From an uncultured Saprospiraceae bacterium (GTDB lineage Bacteria; Bacteroidota; Bacteroidia; Chitinophagales; Saprospiraceae): a DNA stretch of 46,224 nucleotides. Made by a program: the position numbers and the translations under genes. The notes below the pieces were generated by a model. The model was not told where the DNA came from and did no database searches. It saw nothing but the letters and a program-made list of their open reading frames with translations. Location: assembly GCA_938001865.1 (NCBI GenBank), contig CALLAW010000031.1:1-46224 (forward strand), given 5' to 3'. Below are positions 25,138 to 34,444 of this stretch, piece after piece. Positions within the stretch are counted from its first letter, which is position 1; every line of letters starts with the position of its first letter.

Positions 25138-27498
25138 ATGAATAAGTACATATATATAATGGTGTTGTTTTGTTTTGGTAGTGCTCTTGCAGCTCAACCA
25201 ACACTCAAGCAGTACTTAGCAGAGGCAGACGATGCGTTTGCTGCAGGTAATTTTCACGGAGCAATGGTGAATTACAACCAAGCTCTGATGTTGGAAAAAG
25301 GCGATGCATCCATATGGAATAGATATGGTGAAGCAGCGATGAAGCAAAATGCGTTCAAAGCAAGTGAAAAAGCCTTTACTATGGTAGTCGACAGTCTTAA
25401 TGGCGACTATGCAGATGCATACTATAACCTAGCAAGATCTAAAACGATGTTAGGGAAGTATGACGAAGCACAGACTTACTATAATCTCTACACATCTCAG
25501 TATGGAGGAGAGAATCCAATGAAAACTAAGCTCTCAAACTTAGGGAAGAAGTCTTCAAAATGGGCAATGGATCAAGATGCAGAAAATGATGCTTACACCG
25601 TATCTAAGATGAAAGGTGGTGTAAACACAGGATACGCTGAGTTTGGTCCAACCTTATTAGATGACGAGTTACACTTTGCTTCATTACGATTTGACGGAGC
25701 TGAGAAGTACTCTTGTACTTACTCTAAGGTCATGAAGAATAGAGATATCGCTAATACTGCGTTGAAGTCAAAAGATGCATTCAATATCGATAATAGATTG
25801 ACTGGTGCATCAGCATTCTCACCTGACGGATCTATGCTCTACTATTCACTCTGTGATTATGAGTATGCTGGAGACATCATATGCGATCTCTACGCAGCGA
25901 AGGTAGAAAATGGTAAAGTACAAGGAGGTACGAAGTTAGGAGGCGATATTAACGGTGATGGATTCACATCTACGATGCCTTCAATTAGCTCTGATGGTAC
26001 ATTATACTTTGCTTCTAATAGACCTGGAGGTTCTGGTGGATTAGATATCTACTCTGCTAAGCTTGACGGGATGAAGGTAGGTGCTGTAACTGCGATGAGT
26101 GACCTCAACACTGCTGGTGATGATGGTACTCCATTTATTGCAGCAGATGGTACATTATACTTTGCATCTAATGGCAGAATCGGATTTGGTGGATATGATA
26201 TCTACAAAACTGATGGAAATGAAATCACAAACTTAGGAAGTGAAATCAATACAAGTTACAATGACCTTTACTTCATCGTCAATGATGAAAACTCTGTAGG
26301 GTATTTGACTTCGAACAGACCTGGATCTATGTATCTAGATGACTCTTTTGAGACATGTTGTTATGATTTGTTCAAAGTTGATGTTGAGTCTTGTACAGTA
26401 GATCTCTTAGCAATGGTGAGAGACTGTAATGCTGATGAGGATCTAAATGGAGCAACTCTTACGGTAACTAATAATGCTACAGGAGAAGTTGTCTTTAATG
26501 ATACTAAAGCTAATAGTCATAAATACAGACCAGAGTTTGATTGTGATAACGCCTACACAGTCTCAGCAACAAAGCCTGGATATACATCTGCATCGGTTAC
26601 AATAGGACCATACAATGGGAAGAGAGGCGTGCAGAAAGTTGAAGAGACATTATGTCTACAACCTTCAAGACTTATCGTAAGTACATTTACAAATAACTGT
26701 GGTGATGCTACTCCTGCTAATGTCACTTTATATAATGTGACAGATGGTACACAAGAGTCATGCTCAAGTGATAACACTTGTGACTTTGACATTGATTGCA
26801 ATAAGCAGTATAGATTAGTAGCAAGTAAAGGAGGATATACATCTGATGTGCAAGAGTTCAATACGAATGATTGTGCTGGATTATATACGAAGAAAGCTTG
26901 TCTAGAGAAAGCAAGAGTTGCTTGTTCTAAGAATCTTCCTGTAAGACTCTACTTTGACAATGATTACCCTAATCCAAGGTCAACAGCTACAACAACTGAT
27001 AAGTCATTTAGCGAGCTTTATAATGAATACTATGCTAAGAAGCAGAAGTTTATTAGAAAGTACGGAGGCAACTTCGGTGGTAAAGCGAGAGAATCAGTCC
27101 AAGGAGAAGTTGGGTCATTCTTTGATAATGAGTTGATGGGAGGATATAACAATATGCAGAGATTTATGGATTGTTTGTTGCAAGAGTTGCAAGCTGGACA
27201 GTCTGCTAATATATTCTTGAGAGGATATGCAAGTCCATTGGCTAGAAATGAGTACAACGAGGCACTTACAAGAAGAAGGGTGCAAAGTGTGAGAAATGAA
27301 TTGAGTAGATATCAAGGAGGTGTACTTAGACAGTACATGACTAATGGTCAACTCAAGATTACTGAAAGAGCATTTGGTGAAACTAGTGCTCCAACAGGAA
27401 TCAGTGATAGTGCTTCTGATAGAAGAAAGTCTCACTATAGCCCAGAAGCTTCGAGAGAGAGAAGAGTAGAGATTGATGAGATAAAATTCAATAACTAA
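25138..27498 (+). CDS. PorE-like OmpA-family protein (TPR, beta-propeller, regulatory-like domains, OmpA)
   Basis: The 786-aa product has a signal peptide, then TPR repeats (about 22-145) and a PD40-type beta-propeller (about 165-400, with DGTLYFASNRPGGSGGLDIY repeats). Two carboxypeptidase-regulatory-like modules (about 405-500 and 505-590) and a C-terminal OmpA-type domain (about 595-785; LPVRLYFDNDYPN, LRGYASPLARNEYNEALTRRR, RERRVEI) follow. This is the order known for PorE of the Porphyromonas type IX secretion system, which links the secretion complex to peptidoglycan. Here it sits between SprF and a type-B cargo and may be a dedicated paralogue rather than the core PorE. Spacing is 45 bp and 19 bp. 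Confidence 0.9.
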   Translation: MNKYIYIMVLFCFGSALAAQPTLKQYLAEADDAFAAGNFHGAMVNYNQALMLEKGDASIWNRYGEAAMKQNAFKASEKAFTMVVDSLNGDYADAYYNLARSKTMLGKYDEAQTYYNLYTSQYGGENPMKTKLSNLGKKSSKWAMDQDAENDAYTVSKMKGGVNTGYAEFGPTLLDDELHFASLRFDGAEKYSCTYSKVMKNRDIANTALKSKDAFNIDNRLTGASAFSPDGSMLYYSLCDYEYAGDIICDLYAAKVENGKVQGGTKLGGDINGDGFTSTMPSISSDGTLYFASNRPGGSGGLDIYSAKLDGMKVGAVTAMSDLNTAGDDGTPFIAADGTLYFASNGRIGFGGYDIYKTDGNEITNLGSEINTSYNDLYFIVNDENSVGYLTSNRPGSMYLDDSFETCCYDLFKVDVESCTVDLLAMVRDCNADEDLNGATLTVTNNATGEVVFNDTKANSHKYRPEFDCDNAYTVSATKPGYTSASVTIGPYNGKRGVQKVEETLCLQPSRLIVSTFTNNCGDATPANVTLYNVTDGTQESCSSDNTCDFDIDCNKQYRLVASKGGYTSDVQEFNTNDCAGLYTKKACLEKARVACSKNLPVRLYFDNDYPNPRSTATTTDKSFSELYNEYYAKKQKFIRKYGGNFGGKARESVQGEVGSFFDNELMGGYNNMQRFMDCLLQELQAGQSANIFLRGYASPLARNEYNEALTRRRVQSVRNELSRYQGGVLRQYMTNGQLKITERAFGETSAPTGISDSASDRRKSHYSPEASRERRVEIDEIKFNN

Positions 27499-27517
27499 AA
27501 TTTACAACCGATAAACA

Positions 27518-30500
27518 ATGAATTCAATGATAAAGATTAACATGAAATTGTGTTGGTTAGCAGCCTTTTTATTGGTTGTCTCATTTGTTGACTTGTCAGC
27601 ACAGTGCAATCCAAGCTTGAGTGCAGATTGGTCAGGAAGTGGAAGTACTTATGACTCATCTCTAGGAGTGAATGGTGTGACATTCGATTCTCCAAGTGAG
27701 CCAGGTTCTGACGATACAGACTTTAGCCCCAATGGCACATTTAATACTAACAACTATTGGTCAAATCCTGCAGTAGCAGGTATGACATCACTGCAATATG
27801 TGATTAATTGGGATGAATCACCTGATGGTGTTCCTGATATTGATGGTTTTATTGATTTTACTGATCCAGCAGAGGATGATGCTGTAACTAGAACAGTTAC
27901 AATGACATTTGCTAATCCAATCGAAAACCCTGTCGTTCACATCGATAGACTTGGTGGTAATTATTCTGCTGAGAATGGTGTGTTACCACACTTTTCTAAC
28001 TCTACTAAGTGGACATTGTTAACTCCCGGAGTTACGATTACTAAACTTAGTGGAAACCCTCAGTTTATTGTAGATCCTACGGAGTTCTACAGAGAGCCTA
28101 ATGTTAACCTAGGTGTATGGTCAACTATTGGTGGTGAAGCTGAAGGTACTGATGGCGTGAATGGCACTGCTGCTGGTTCGATCCAGTTCAATGGTGTTGT
28201 TACAACATTGACGTTTGATGTGACTGGTATTGGTGTAGAAGGACCTGCTGATGATGGAATAGAAATGATATTTGAAGCTGACTTAGGTCCTATCGTAGAG
28301 TTTACTGTTGATCCTAATCCTAATTGTGATGGGCTAGCAGTAATGACTACTAATACAAGTATTGTAAATGATGATTTGCCGATAACTTATCAGTGGACTG
28401 TTGATGGAGTTTTAGTGTCTACACTTACTTCGCCAACGATTACGTTCCCTTCAAGCGGAACTTTTGACCTTACACTTACGGTATCTGATGGTGCTTGTGA
28501 GTCATCTGCTACTGAATCTGTTTCAGTATCAGCGGCTGATGATCCATCTGTAGAAATAGGTGTAGAATCAAGTGATTGTTCTGATCCAGTTTCTACAACT
28601 TTTACAGCTAATGCGGATTCTGATACAGATATTGATTCATACAGCTGGTCCATAACACTCCCTGATGGTACTGATCTTGATTCTGATCAACCATCAGTTA
28701 CTGTAGAGACTGGAGATGGCGATATCACAGCAACGGTTACAGTTGTTAATGCATTTGGTTGTGAAGCAACAGCGACTACTACGATTACTGCTGTGAATAA
28801 TTCTGTAGCTGTTTCTCTCAATGACATGATCGGTTGTGTTGGAGATGCTGTTACTCAAGAAGGAAATATTCCTGATGATGTCGAGATTGTTTTCGAACCA
28901 TCAGAAGGCATTACAATAGAGGATGGTACACTAACTGTAACTGTCGGGGAAGCTGATGTAACATATACATATACTGTTACTAGCGGTACATGTGTGACTG
29001 AAGGATCATTCACGGTTACTTCACTCTTAGAGACATTTGATGTTGTGAGTGATGTAGAACTTTGTGCTGGAGTTACAACTTTATTATTATCAGGATTGCC
29101 TGAGGGATATACGATAGAGAGTATGCCTGCAGGGTCAACTACTGTGGTTGATGGTAACGTAATATTTACAGGTTCTGATACTGATGTTGAAATAACACAT
29201 ACTATAGTAAGTGTTACTGGATGTGAGTATACAGCAACTACTTCTGTTGTAATAGTTGAGGCAGATCCAATATCTGTCGATATGGATATCGATGGTTGTG
29301 TTGGATCGTTAGCTTCAGCAACTGCGATTGGTTCTCCAGGTACAGAATACACTTGGACTGCAACAGGAGATATAACAATAGTTGGTGATGCGAATTTAGC
29401 AGTTGTTACCGTATCTATTGATGGCGAAGCTGGTGGAGCATTGTCAGTGACTGCAACTAGCCCTGAAGGGTGTGTAAGCTCAGCTGACGTCACTGTGTCT
29501 GCTTCTAGCCCTGCAGATGTCATGATAGGTGAATCAATGGAAGCATGTGTAGGTGAAATGTCTTCTGTAACTGCAATGGGTACAGATGGATCGACATACT
29601 CTTGGACTTCTATGGGAGGGATAACTATTACCTCTGGCGCTGATTCGCCAACGATAGAATTTACACTAGACAGTCCGATGGGTGGAGAATTATTTGTTAC
29701 TGTGACATCTCCAGATGGGTGTGTTGCAATGGACCAAATTGCTGTATCTCCATCAGAAACTCCAAATGTAGAATTACCAGAAACATTATTTGCTTGCGAA
29801 GGCGTTGCTTTGGAGTTACCTACTGACTCGAACTTTACGTATACATACACTGGGGGAGATTGTCCAGCGACGATAGAAGGAAATGTGTTTACTTTCCCAT
29901 TAGCTGCTACAGGCAGTGGTGTGACAGAACCATTTATCTGTACTCTTGATGTACTCATCGCTGCTGGTGATTGTACACAATCAGGTATTATAAATGTACA
30001 AGTAACACCTAATCCTATAAACCCAGCGAACACTCCAATAGCACAATGTGCAGGTGAGAGTGTAGTATTGAATGATGGTGCTCTTCCTGGTTATACATAC
30101 TCATGGAGTGCTACACCTGGATACTTATTTACTGACGTTTCTTCTGGAACTCAAGAGGTAAGTGTAACAGAGAATACGACATTCACAGTAACAGCTGCTG
30201 CTAATGATGGAAGTGGTTGTGTATTTACTGAGGATATCATGGTTATCTACAATGAATTACCAGTAGTACTTGATGGACCAACGTCAATCGAACTCTGTCC
30301 AGGTGAATCTGTAGAAAATGATCTTGTAATTGATCAGCCAGCTGAAGTATGGTGTTACTATACATTCACGGGTTCTGGTATGCAAGAGACTACTGTATTT
30401 ACAGGAAGTGGATCTACAATGACTGGTTCTGGTGTTGGTACTCACGTATATTCTTGGATATTCAGTGATGCAGGATTAGGTTCAGGATTCATAACTAAAG

Positions 30501-31846
30501 AGATATTCGGTTCGGATACTGGATGTAGTTCTATTTATACTATCCCAGTTAACATTAATGGAAGCGATGTATTCATTAATGCTGATGACAATAACCCGAA
30601 TGGAGTAAGTGAAATATTCTACTGTCCTGGTGACGAGGTGGTGTTAGATGCATCATCGACATTCGGAGTTATGTCAGTAACTTGGATCGACCCTAATGGC
30701 AATGAAGTAAGTAATAATGATCCATATGTATTTGTTCCTACAATGGATGGTACATATACAGTCATCGCTCAGTTAGATAATGGATGTAGTGCAACTACAG
30801 AAGTTACGTTAACTTCTTCTGCTGCTGATATTAGTGTCGTCTCATCAACTGGTGATACATACTGTCCAGGAGAGACTGTAACATTGACTGCAGATGTTGA
30901 TCCAGCAGGGTCAATTGTAACATGGATCTGTACTGATGGTACTACTTCTATGGATAATCCACTCGTGTTCACTCCAGAAGGTACTGTTACATGTACTGCT
31001 ACAGTGATGAACGGTGAGTGTGAGGCTGAAGCAAGTGTTACATTGACTCCATTTGACGGAGAGGCAGTAATTACTCCTTCTCAGTCTACAATCTGTCCAG
31101 GAGAATCTGTCGAGATGTGTATCGAAACAGTTGATCCTGATTGTACATATCTCTGGTCTACAGGTGAGACTACTGAGTGTATCACAGTATCTCCAAATGC
31201 AAGTACTGAATACTCTGTAACATGTACGACATCTGACGGATGTGAAGCGACAGGAACTGCAACTGTAACTGTTACGGATGCTCCATCTATAGCAGCTGAT
31301 GCATCTCCAAGCGAGATTGAGTTAGGTGATTCTTCTACATTATCAGTCACTAACCCAGATGAGGCATGTACATATACATGGTTCAATGCGGCAGGTGATC
31401 AGATAGGAACTGGAGTAAGCATTGATGTGACACCTTCAGATGTAGGTACATTCAACTATACTGTGATATGTACTACTGCTGATGGATGTACTTCTGAGGC
31501 GATGGTTACTGTAACTGTTACTGAGGATCCAGATCAGCCATGTGAGTGTTCTGATGATGATATCTATATTCCTAATACATTCTCACCAAATGCGGATAAC
31601 TTGAACGATCTCTATAATCTCTACACACCTACAGGTGAAGTGATTACTTACGAAATACTTATCGTAGATAGATTGGGTGAGTGTATGTATAGATATGACG
31701 GAAACGACTTCAATCAAGCATGGGATGGTAGATTCAATGGAGATCTTGTTAACCCTGATGTCTATGGATACTGTGTGAGATGGACTTGTCCTTGTGATGA
31801 AGATGTTGAATACGTGAAGACTGGTAACATCACACTAGTGAGATAA
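27518..31846 (+). CDS. Large secreted Ig/PKD-like surface protein with type-B C-terminal sorting domain
   Basis: The 1442-aa product has a signal peptide (VSFVDLSAQ), an N-terminal non-repetitive domain to about residue 265, then a string of PKD/Ig-like modules of about 75-90 residues. Many open with a Cys motif of the CxGE / CPGES(V) type. The last 90 residues are a gliding-motility-associated (CHU_C, type B) sorting domain: IYIPNTFSPNADNLNDLYNLY, then VDRLGECMYRYDG, WDGRFNG, DVYGYCVRWTC and a final VKTGNITLVR. Such proteins are exported by the type IX system and held on the surface, often as adhesins. It is Asp/Thr/Ser-rich and acidic. Confidence 0.92.
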   Translation: MNSMIKINMKLCWLAAFLLVVSFVDLSAQCNPSLSADWSGSGSTYDSSLGVNGVTFDSPSEPGSDDTDFSPNGTFNTNNYWSNPAVAGMTSLQYVINWDESPDGVPDIDGFIDFTDPAEDDAVTRTVTMTFANPIENPVVHIDRLGGNYSAENGVLPHFSNSTKWTLLTPGVTITKLSGNPQFIVDPTEFYREPNVNLGVWSTIGGEAEGTDGVNGTAAGSIQFNGVVTTLTFDVTGIGVEGPADDGIEMIFEADLGPIVEFTVDPNPNCDGLAVMTTNTSIVNDDLPITYQWTVDGVLVSTLTSPTITFPSSGTFDLTLTVSDGACESSATESVSVSAADDPSVEIGVESSDCSDPVSTTFTANADSDTDIDSYSWSITLPDGTDLDSDQPSVTVETGDGDITATVTVVNAFGCEATATTTITAVNNSVAVSLNDMIGCVGDAVTQEGNIPDDVEIVFEPSEGITIEDGTLTVTVGEADVTYTYTVTSGTCVTEGSFTVTSLLETFDVVSDVELCAGVTTLLLSGLPEGYTIESMPAGSTTVVDGNVIFTGSDTDVEITHTIVSVTGCEYTATTSVVIVEADPISVDMDIDGCVGSLASATAIGSPGTEYTWTATGDITIVGDANLAVVTVSIDGEAGGALSVTATSPEGCVSSADVTVSASSPADVMIGESMEACVGEMSSVTAMGTDGSTYSWTSMGGITITSGADSPTIEFTLDSPMGGELFVTVTSPDGCVAMDQIAVSPSETPNVELPETLFACEGVALELPTDSNFTYTYTGGDCPATIEGNVFTFPLAATGSGVTEPFICTLDVLIAAGDCTQSGIINVQVTPNPINPANTPIAQCAGESVVLNDGALPGYTYSWSATPGYLFTDVSSGTQEVSVTENTTFTVTAAANDGSGCVFTEDIMVIYNELPVVLDGPTSIELCPGESVENDLVIDQPAEVWCYYTFTGSGMQETTVFTGSGSTMTGSGVGTHVYSWIFSDAGLGSGFITKEIFGSDTGCSSIYTIPVNINGSDVFINADDNNPNGVSEIFYCPGDEVVLDASSTFGVMSVTWIDPNGNEVSNNDPYVFVPTMDGTYTVIAQLDNGCSATTEVTLTSSAADISVVSSTGDTYCPGETVTLTADVDPAGSIVTWICTDGTTSMDNPLVFTPEGTVTCTATVMNGECEAEASVTLTPFDGEAVITPSQSTICPGESVEMCIETVDPDCTYLWSTGETTECITVSPNASTEYSVTCTTSDGCEATGTATVTVTDAPSIAADASPSEIELGDSSTLSVTNPDEACTYTWFNAAGDQIGTGVSIDVTPSDVGTFNYTVICTTADGCTSEAMVTVTVTEDPDQPCECSDDDIYIPNTFSPNADNLNDLYNLYTPTGEVITYEILIVDRLGECMYRYDGNDFNQAWDGRFNGDLVNPDVYGYCVRWTCPCDEDVEYVKTGNITLVR

Positions 31847-31887
31847 GAATACTTCTTTCTTTTCCAAAAAAGAAGATTCATCATAAT

Positions 31888-31925
31888 AAAAAGAGGTCAC
31901 CAATACTATTGGTGGCCTCTTTTGC
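31888..31925 (+). terminator. Strong terminator closing the SprF/adhesin cassette
   Basis: A 14-bp stem (31890-31903 with 31909-31922, one T-G pair) has a 5-nt loop. It is preceded by A-rich and followed by T-rich DNA, so it may act in both directions. It lies 43 bp after the adhesin stop and insulates mnmA. Confidence 0.92.
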
Positions 31926-31951
31926 ATTATAGAAAATAGAATTACCAAAAT

Positions 31952-31956
31952 AGGAG
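31952..31956 (+). promoter_or_regulatory. Shine-Dalgarno site of mnmA
   Basis: AGGAG is 6 nt before the ATG at 31963. It is notable only because most genes of this window lack such a site. Confidence 0.5.
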
Positions 31957-31962
31957 TGCTGA

Positions 31963-33069
31963 ATGAGCAAACATGGAAAAATCTTAGTAGCGATGAGTGG
32001 TGGAATCGATAGTACAGTAAGTGCTATGCTGCTCCACGATCAAGGATATGAGGTGATTGGTATTACCATGAAGACATGGGATTATAAGACGAGTGGGGGT
32101 ATCGCTACTAAGGAGACTGGATGTTGTAGTCTTGACTCAATCAACGATGCAAGAGAAATAGCTGTAGACAAAGGCTTTCATCACTTCATTATTGATATCA
32201 GAGAAGAGTTTGGTGATTATGTGATAGATGACTTTGTCAATGAATATATCGCTGGTCGTACACCTAACCCTTGTATCTTGTGTAATACTCATATTAAGTG
32301 GAATGCATTACTTAAGAGAGCTGATATGCTTGATTGCGAGTACATCGCAACGGGGCACTATGCTAATGTAGAGTCAGGCAATGACAGATATTGGGTATCT
32401 AAGGGTAAAGACCAGAGTAAAGACCAATCATACGTACTCTGGGGTCTTAGCCAAGAGTGTTTGGCAAGAACTCAATTTCCTATAGGTGATATGACTAAGG
32501 CAGACATCAGGAGCATGGCATTGGATTGGGGTTATGAAAGCTTGTCTAAGAAAGCTGAAAGCTATGAGATCTGCTTTGTACCAGGAAATGATTATAGAGA
32601 GTTTCTGAAGGTTAGAAATCCAGATTTGGAAAGTCAAGTGAGTGGAGGGCAGTTTGTCGATACTGATGGTAATGTCATTGGTGAGCATATCGGTTATCCA
32701 TTCTTCACTATCGGACAAAGGAAGGGTCTTGGCCAAGCATTTGGTAAGCCGATGTATGTCACACAGATCATTCCAGATACTAATACTGTAGTACTCGGAG
32801 ATGTTGCTGATCTACTCAAGAATAGTATGAAGGTCAGAGGGGTCAACTCCATGAAGTATCCGATCATAGGCAAGAGAGATGACATCGTGACGATGGTAAG
32901 ATATAACTCTAATGGGACATTGAGTTCGATAGATACTCTTGAAGACGAGACAGGTGTGGAGGTGAATTTTCATGCAAATGTAAGAGGGATTGCTCCTGGA
33001 CAATCTGCCGTATTCTACGAAGGTGATCATGTCATAGGAGGAGGGATAATTTCTGCAAATAGTAACTAG
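31963..33069 (+). CDS. mnmA: tRNA-specific 2-thiouridylase MnmA
   Basis: The 368-aa product has the PP-loop SGGIDST (residues 12-18) that adenylates tRNA, the NPCILCN motif with Cys104, and YEICFVP with Cys204. The last two correspond to the catalytic Cys pair that carries and transfers sulfur. TGHYA, KDQSYVLWGL and the C-terminal beta-barrel region (GQRKGLGQAFGKPMYV) are also present. MnmA makes s2U34 in tRNA for Lys, Glu and Gln. Length and motifs are normal for the family. It is followed after 11 bp by a lipoprotein gene, so the two may share an mRNA. Confidence 0.97.
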   Translation: MSKHGKILVAMSGGIDSTVSAMLLHDQGYEVIGITMKTWDYKTSGGIATKETGCCSLDSINDAREIAVDKGFHHFIIDIREEFGDYVIDDFVNEYIAGRTPNPCILCNTHIKWNALLKRADMLDCEYIATGHYANVESGNDRYWVSKGKDQSKDQSYVLWGLSQECLARTQFPIGDMTKADIRSMALDWGYESLSKKAESYEICFVPGNDYREFLKVRNPDLESQVSGGQFVDTDGNVIGEHIGYPFFTIGQRKGLGQAFGKPMYVTQIIPDTNTVVLGDVADLLKNSMKVRGVNSMKYPIIGKRDDIVTMVRYNSNGTLSSIDTLEDETGVEVNFHANVRGIAPGQSAVFYEGDHVIGGGIISANSN

Positions 33070-33080
33070 ATTTATAAATT

Positions 33081-33863
33081 ATGCGAGTATTTAATAGAGT
33101 GTTTTTATCAATAGTGACTTTGAGTATTGTGATAGTCAGTTGTCAACCGGATGCGAATATTGATATGATCGATCACAGTCAAGATATGAATTACTATCAA
33201 ATGGGCCAGGTGGGCTCATATTGGGAGTATCAGCTCGATAGCTTGATCTTTGACAATCAAGGAGAAACTCAATTTAGCCGGACTGGATATTTGAGGTCAG
33301 AGATTGTTGATGTCAATGGGAGTGCTGACGGCGACACTGTATATACGATGCATCTAAGTAGAAGGTCAGAACTAGGTGTTTCATGGATTGAGGACAAGCT
33401 ATTCAGAGTCGAGAAGTCTTTGAGTGGAGATATCATCGTTACAGTTGATAATTTGGTATTTAAGGAATTTACTTATCCATTCAATCAAGGAACTACTTGG
33501 GAAAATGTCCAATTCGATGCAGTAGAACTCGCAATCGTCGAGCTGGTAGAAGGTGAAGAGCTGACGAGATACCTAAAGTGGGATGAATCCATTGTAATCA
33601 ATAGAGATACAACTCTCGTGGTAGCTGATAATACGTATGAGGATGTAGCAACAGTCCAAGAGGTAAATAATGAAAATGACATCGACCTTAGAAAAAGTGT
33701 TGCATACTATGCGAATGGGGTAGGACTGATTGCAAGAGAGAGAAGCGTACTGCACACTCAATGTTTCAACGTGAATCCAGACTGTCTCTTTGACGCTTGG
33801 GAAGATAAGGCGTACATGGGTTACATTACTACTCAGACTTTAATAGATTTTGCGATTAATTAG
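33081..33863 (+). CDS. Predicted lipoprotein, function unknown
   Basis: The 260-aa product has a leader ending IVIVSC, with Cys21 as lipid site. The mature part begins with an acidic and Asn-rich linker and continues as a strand-rich domain: YYQMGQVGSYWEYQLDSLIF, then FTYPFNQGTTWENVQFD, then YYANGVGLIARERSV. This resembles a pattern seen in Bacteroidota lipoproteins that assess whether an object is fully described by unit-length strands, but I cannot name a family. It sits 11 bp after mnmA and 18 bp before rimM, so it is probably part of that operon. Confidence 0.75.
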   Translation: MRVFNRVFLSIVTLSIVIVSCQPDANIDMIDHSQDMNYYQMGQVGSYWEYQLDSLIFDNQGETQFSRTGYLRSEIVDVNGSADGDTVYTMHLSRRSELGVSWIEDKLFRVEKSLSGDIIVTVDNLVFKEFTYPFNQGTTWENVQFDAVELAIVELVEGEELTRYLKWDESIVINRDTTLVVADNTYEDVATVQEVNNENDIDLRKSVAYYANGVGLIARERSVLHTQCFNVNPDCLFDAWEDKAYMGYITTQTLIDFAIN

Positions 33864-33881
33864 TAAGGTGAATACATTAGA

Positions 33882-34397
33882 TTGAGCAATGCTGAGTTAG
33901 ATATCGTAGAGATTGGTAGATTGGGCAAGCCATATGGGTTTGCTGGGGCTATCCATGTCTATCTGAATGATGGCGTGGAGTTTATCAGTGATCCGAGATT
34001 TGTGTTTATCTCGATAGAGGGTCTGCCAGTACCATTTGAGGTCATTACACAAGGCATCCATAATGGTACGATTACTCTTATCCTTGACGAGATTGACTCT
34101 AAAGAGGGGATAGAGAAGTTCAAAAATGCTGTGCTATCTGTGGAGAGTCGATATGTCTCTATCGAACAATCGCAATCTGATGAACTGATTGGCTACACCA
34201 TCTTGGATCAAGTAGGTACAGTCATAGGCTCTATTGTGGACGTAATAGAGCAAGAGCCCCTGCTTTTTCTGAAAGTCCAACGTACGGGGACTAATCAGGA
34301 GCTAATTCTGCCTTATCACTCAGATTTACTGATAGAATCTAATCATCCTAAGACAACTTTAACACTTGAAATAGCTGATGGTCTCCTAGATTTGTAA
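33882..34397 (+). CDS. rimM: Ribosome maturation factor RimM
   Basis: The 171-aa product has the RimM N-terminal barrel (VEIGRLGKPYGFAGAIHVY; GLPVPFEV; KEGIEKFKNAVLSV) and a C-terminal PRC-barrel (IGYTILDQVGTVIGSI; LPYHSDLLIE). RimM helps mature the 3' domain of 16S rRNA in the 30S subunit. The only in-frame start near the first strand is the TTG at 33882; the GTG at 33868 and the ATG at 33889 are out of frame. In many bacteria rimM sits with rpsP and trmD; here it follows mnmA and a lipoprotein instead. Confidence 0.93.
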   Translation: MSNAELDIVEIGRLGKPYGFAGAIHVYLNDGVEFISDPRFVFISIEGLPVPFEVITQGIHNGTITLILDEIDSKEGIEKFKNAVLSVESRYVSIEQSQSDELIGYTILDQVGTVIGSIVDVIEQEPLLFLKVQRTGTNQELILPYHSDLLIESNHPKTTLTLEIADGLLDL

Positions 34398-34444
34398 GGT
34401 ATTTGTCTTAACTTTATACCTATATTTAGTTTTATTTTTTTAGA

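Noticed and set aside
25138-27498. Calling this gene porE proper
   Set aside because: Domain order matches PorE, but many Bacteroidota carry several such OmpA proteins next to cargo genes; core T9SS genes are absent here.
28855-30033. 392-codon minus-strand ORF inside the adhesin gene
   Set aside because: It is a shadow of the repetitive Thr/Ser/Asp-rich plus-strand gene. Its product is Val/Ser/Pro-rich without start context or motifs, and the plus frame has clear domains.
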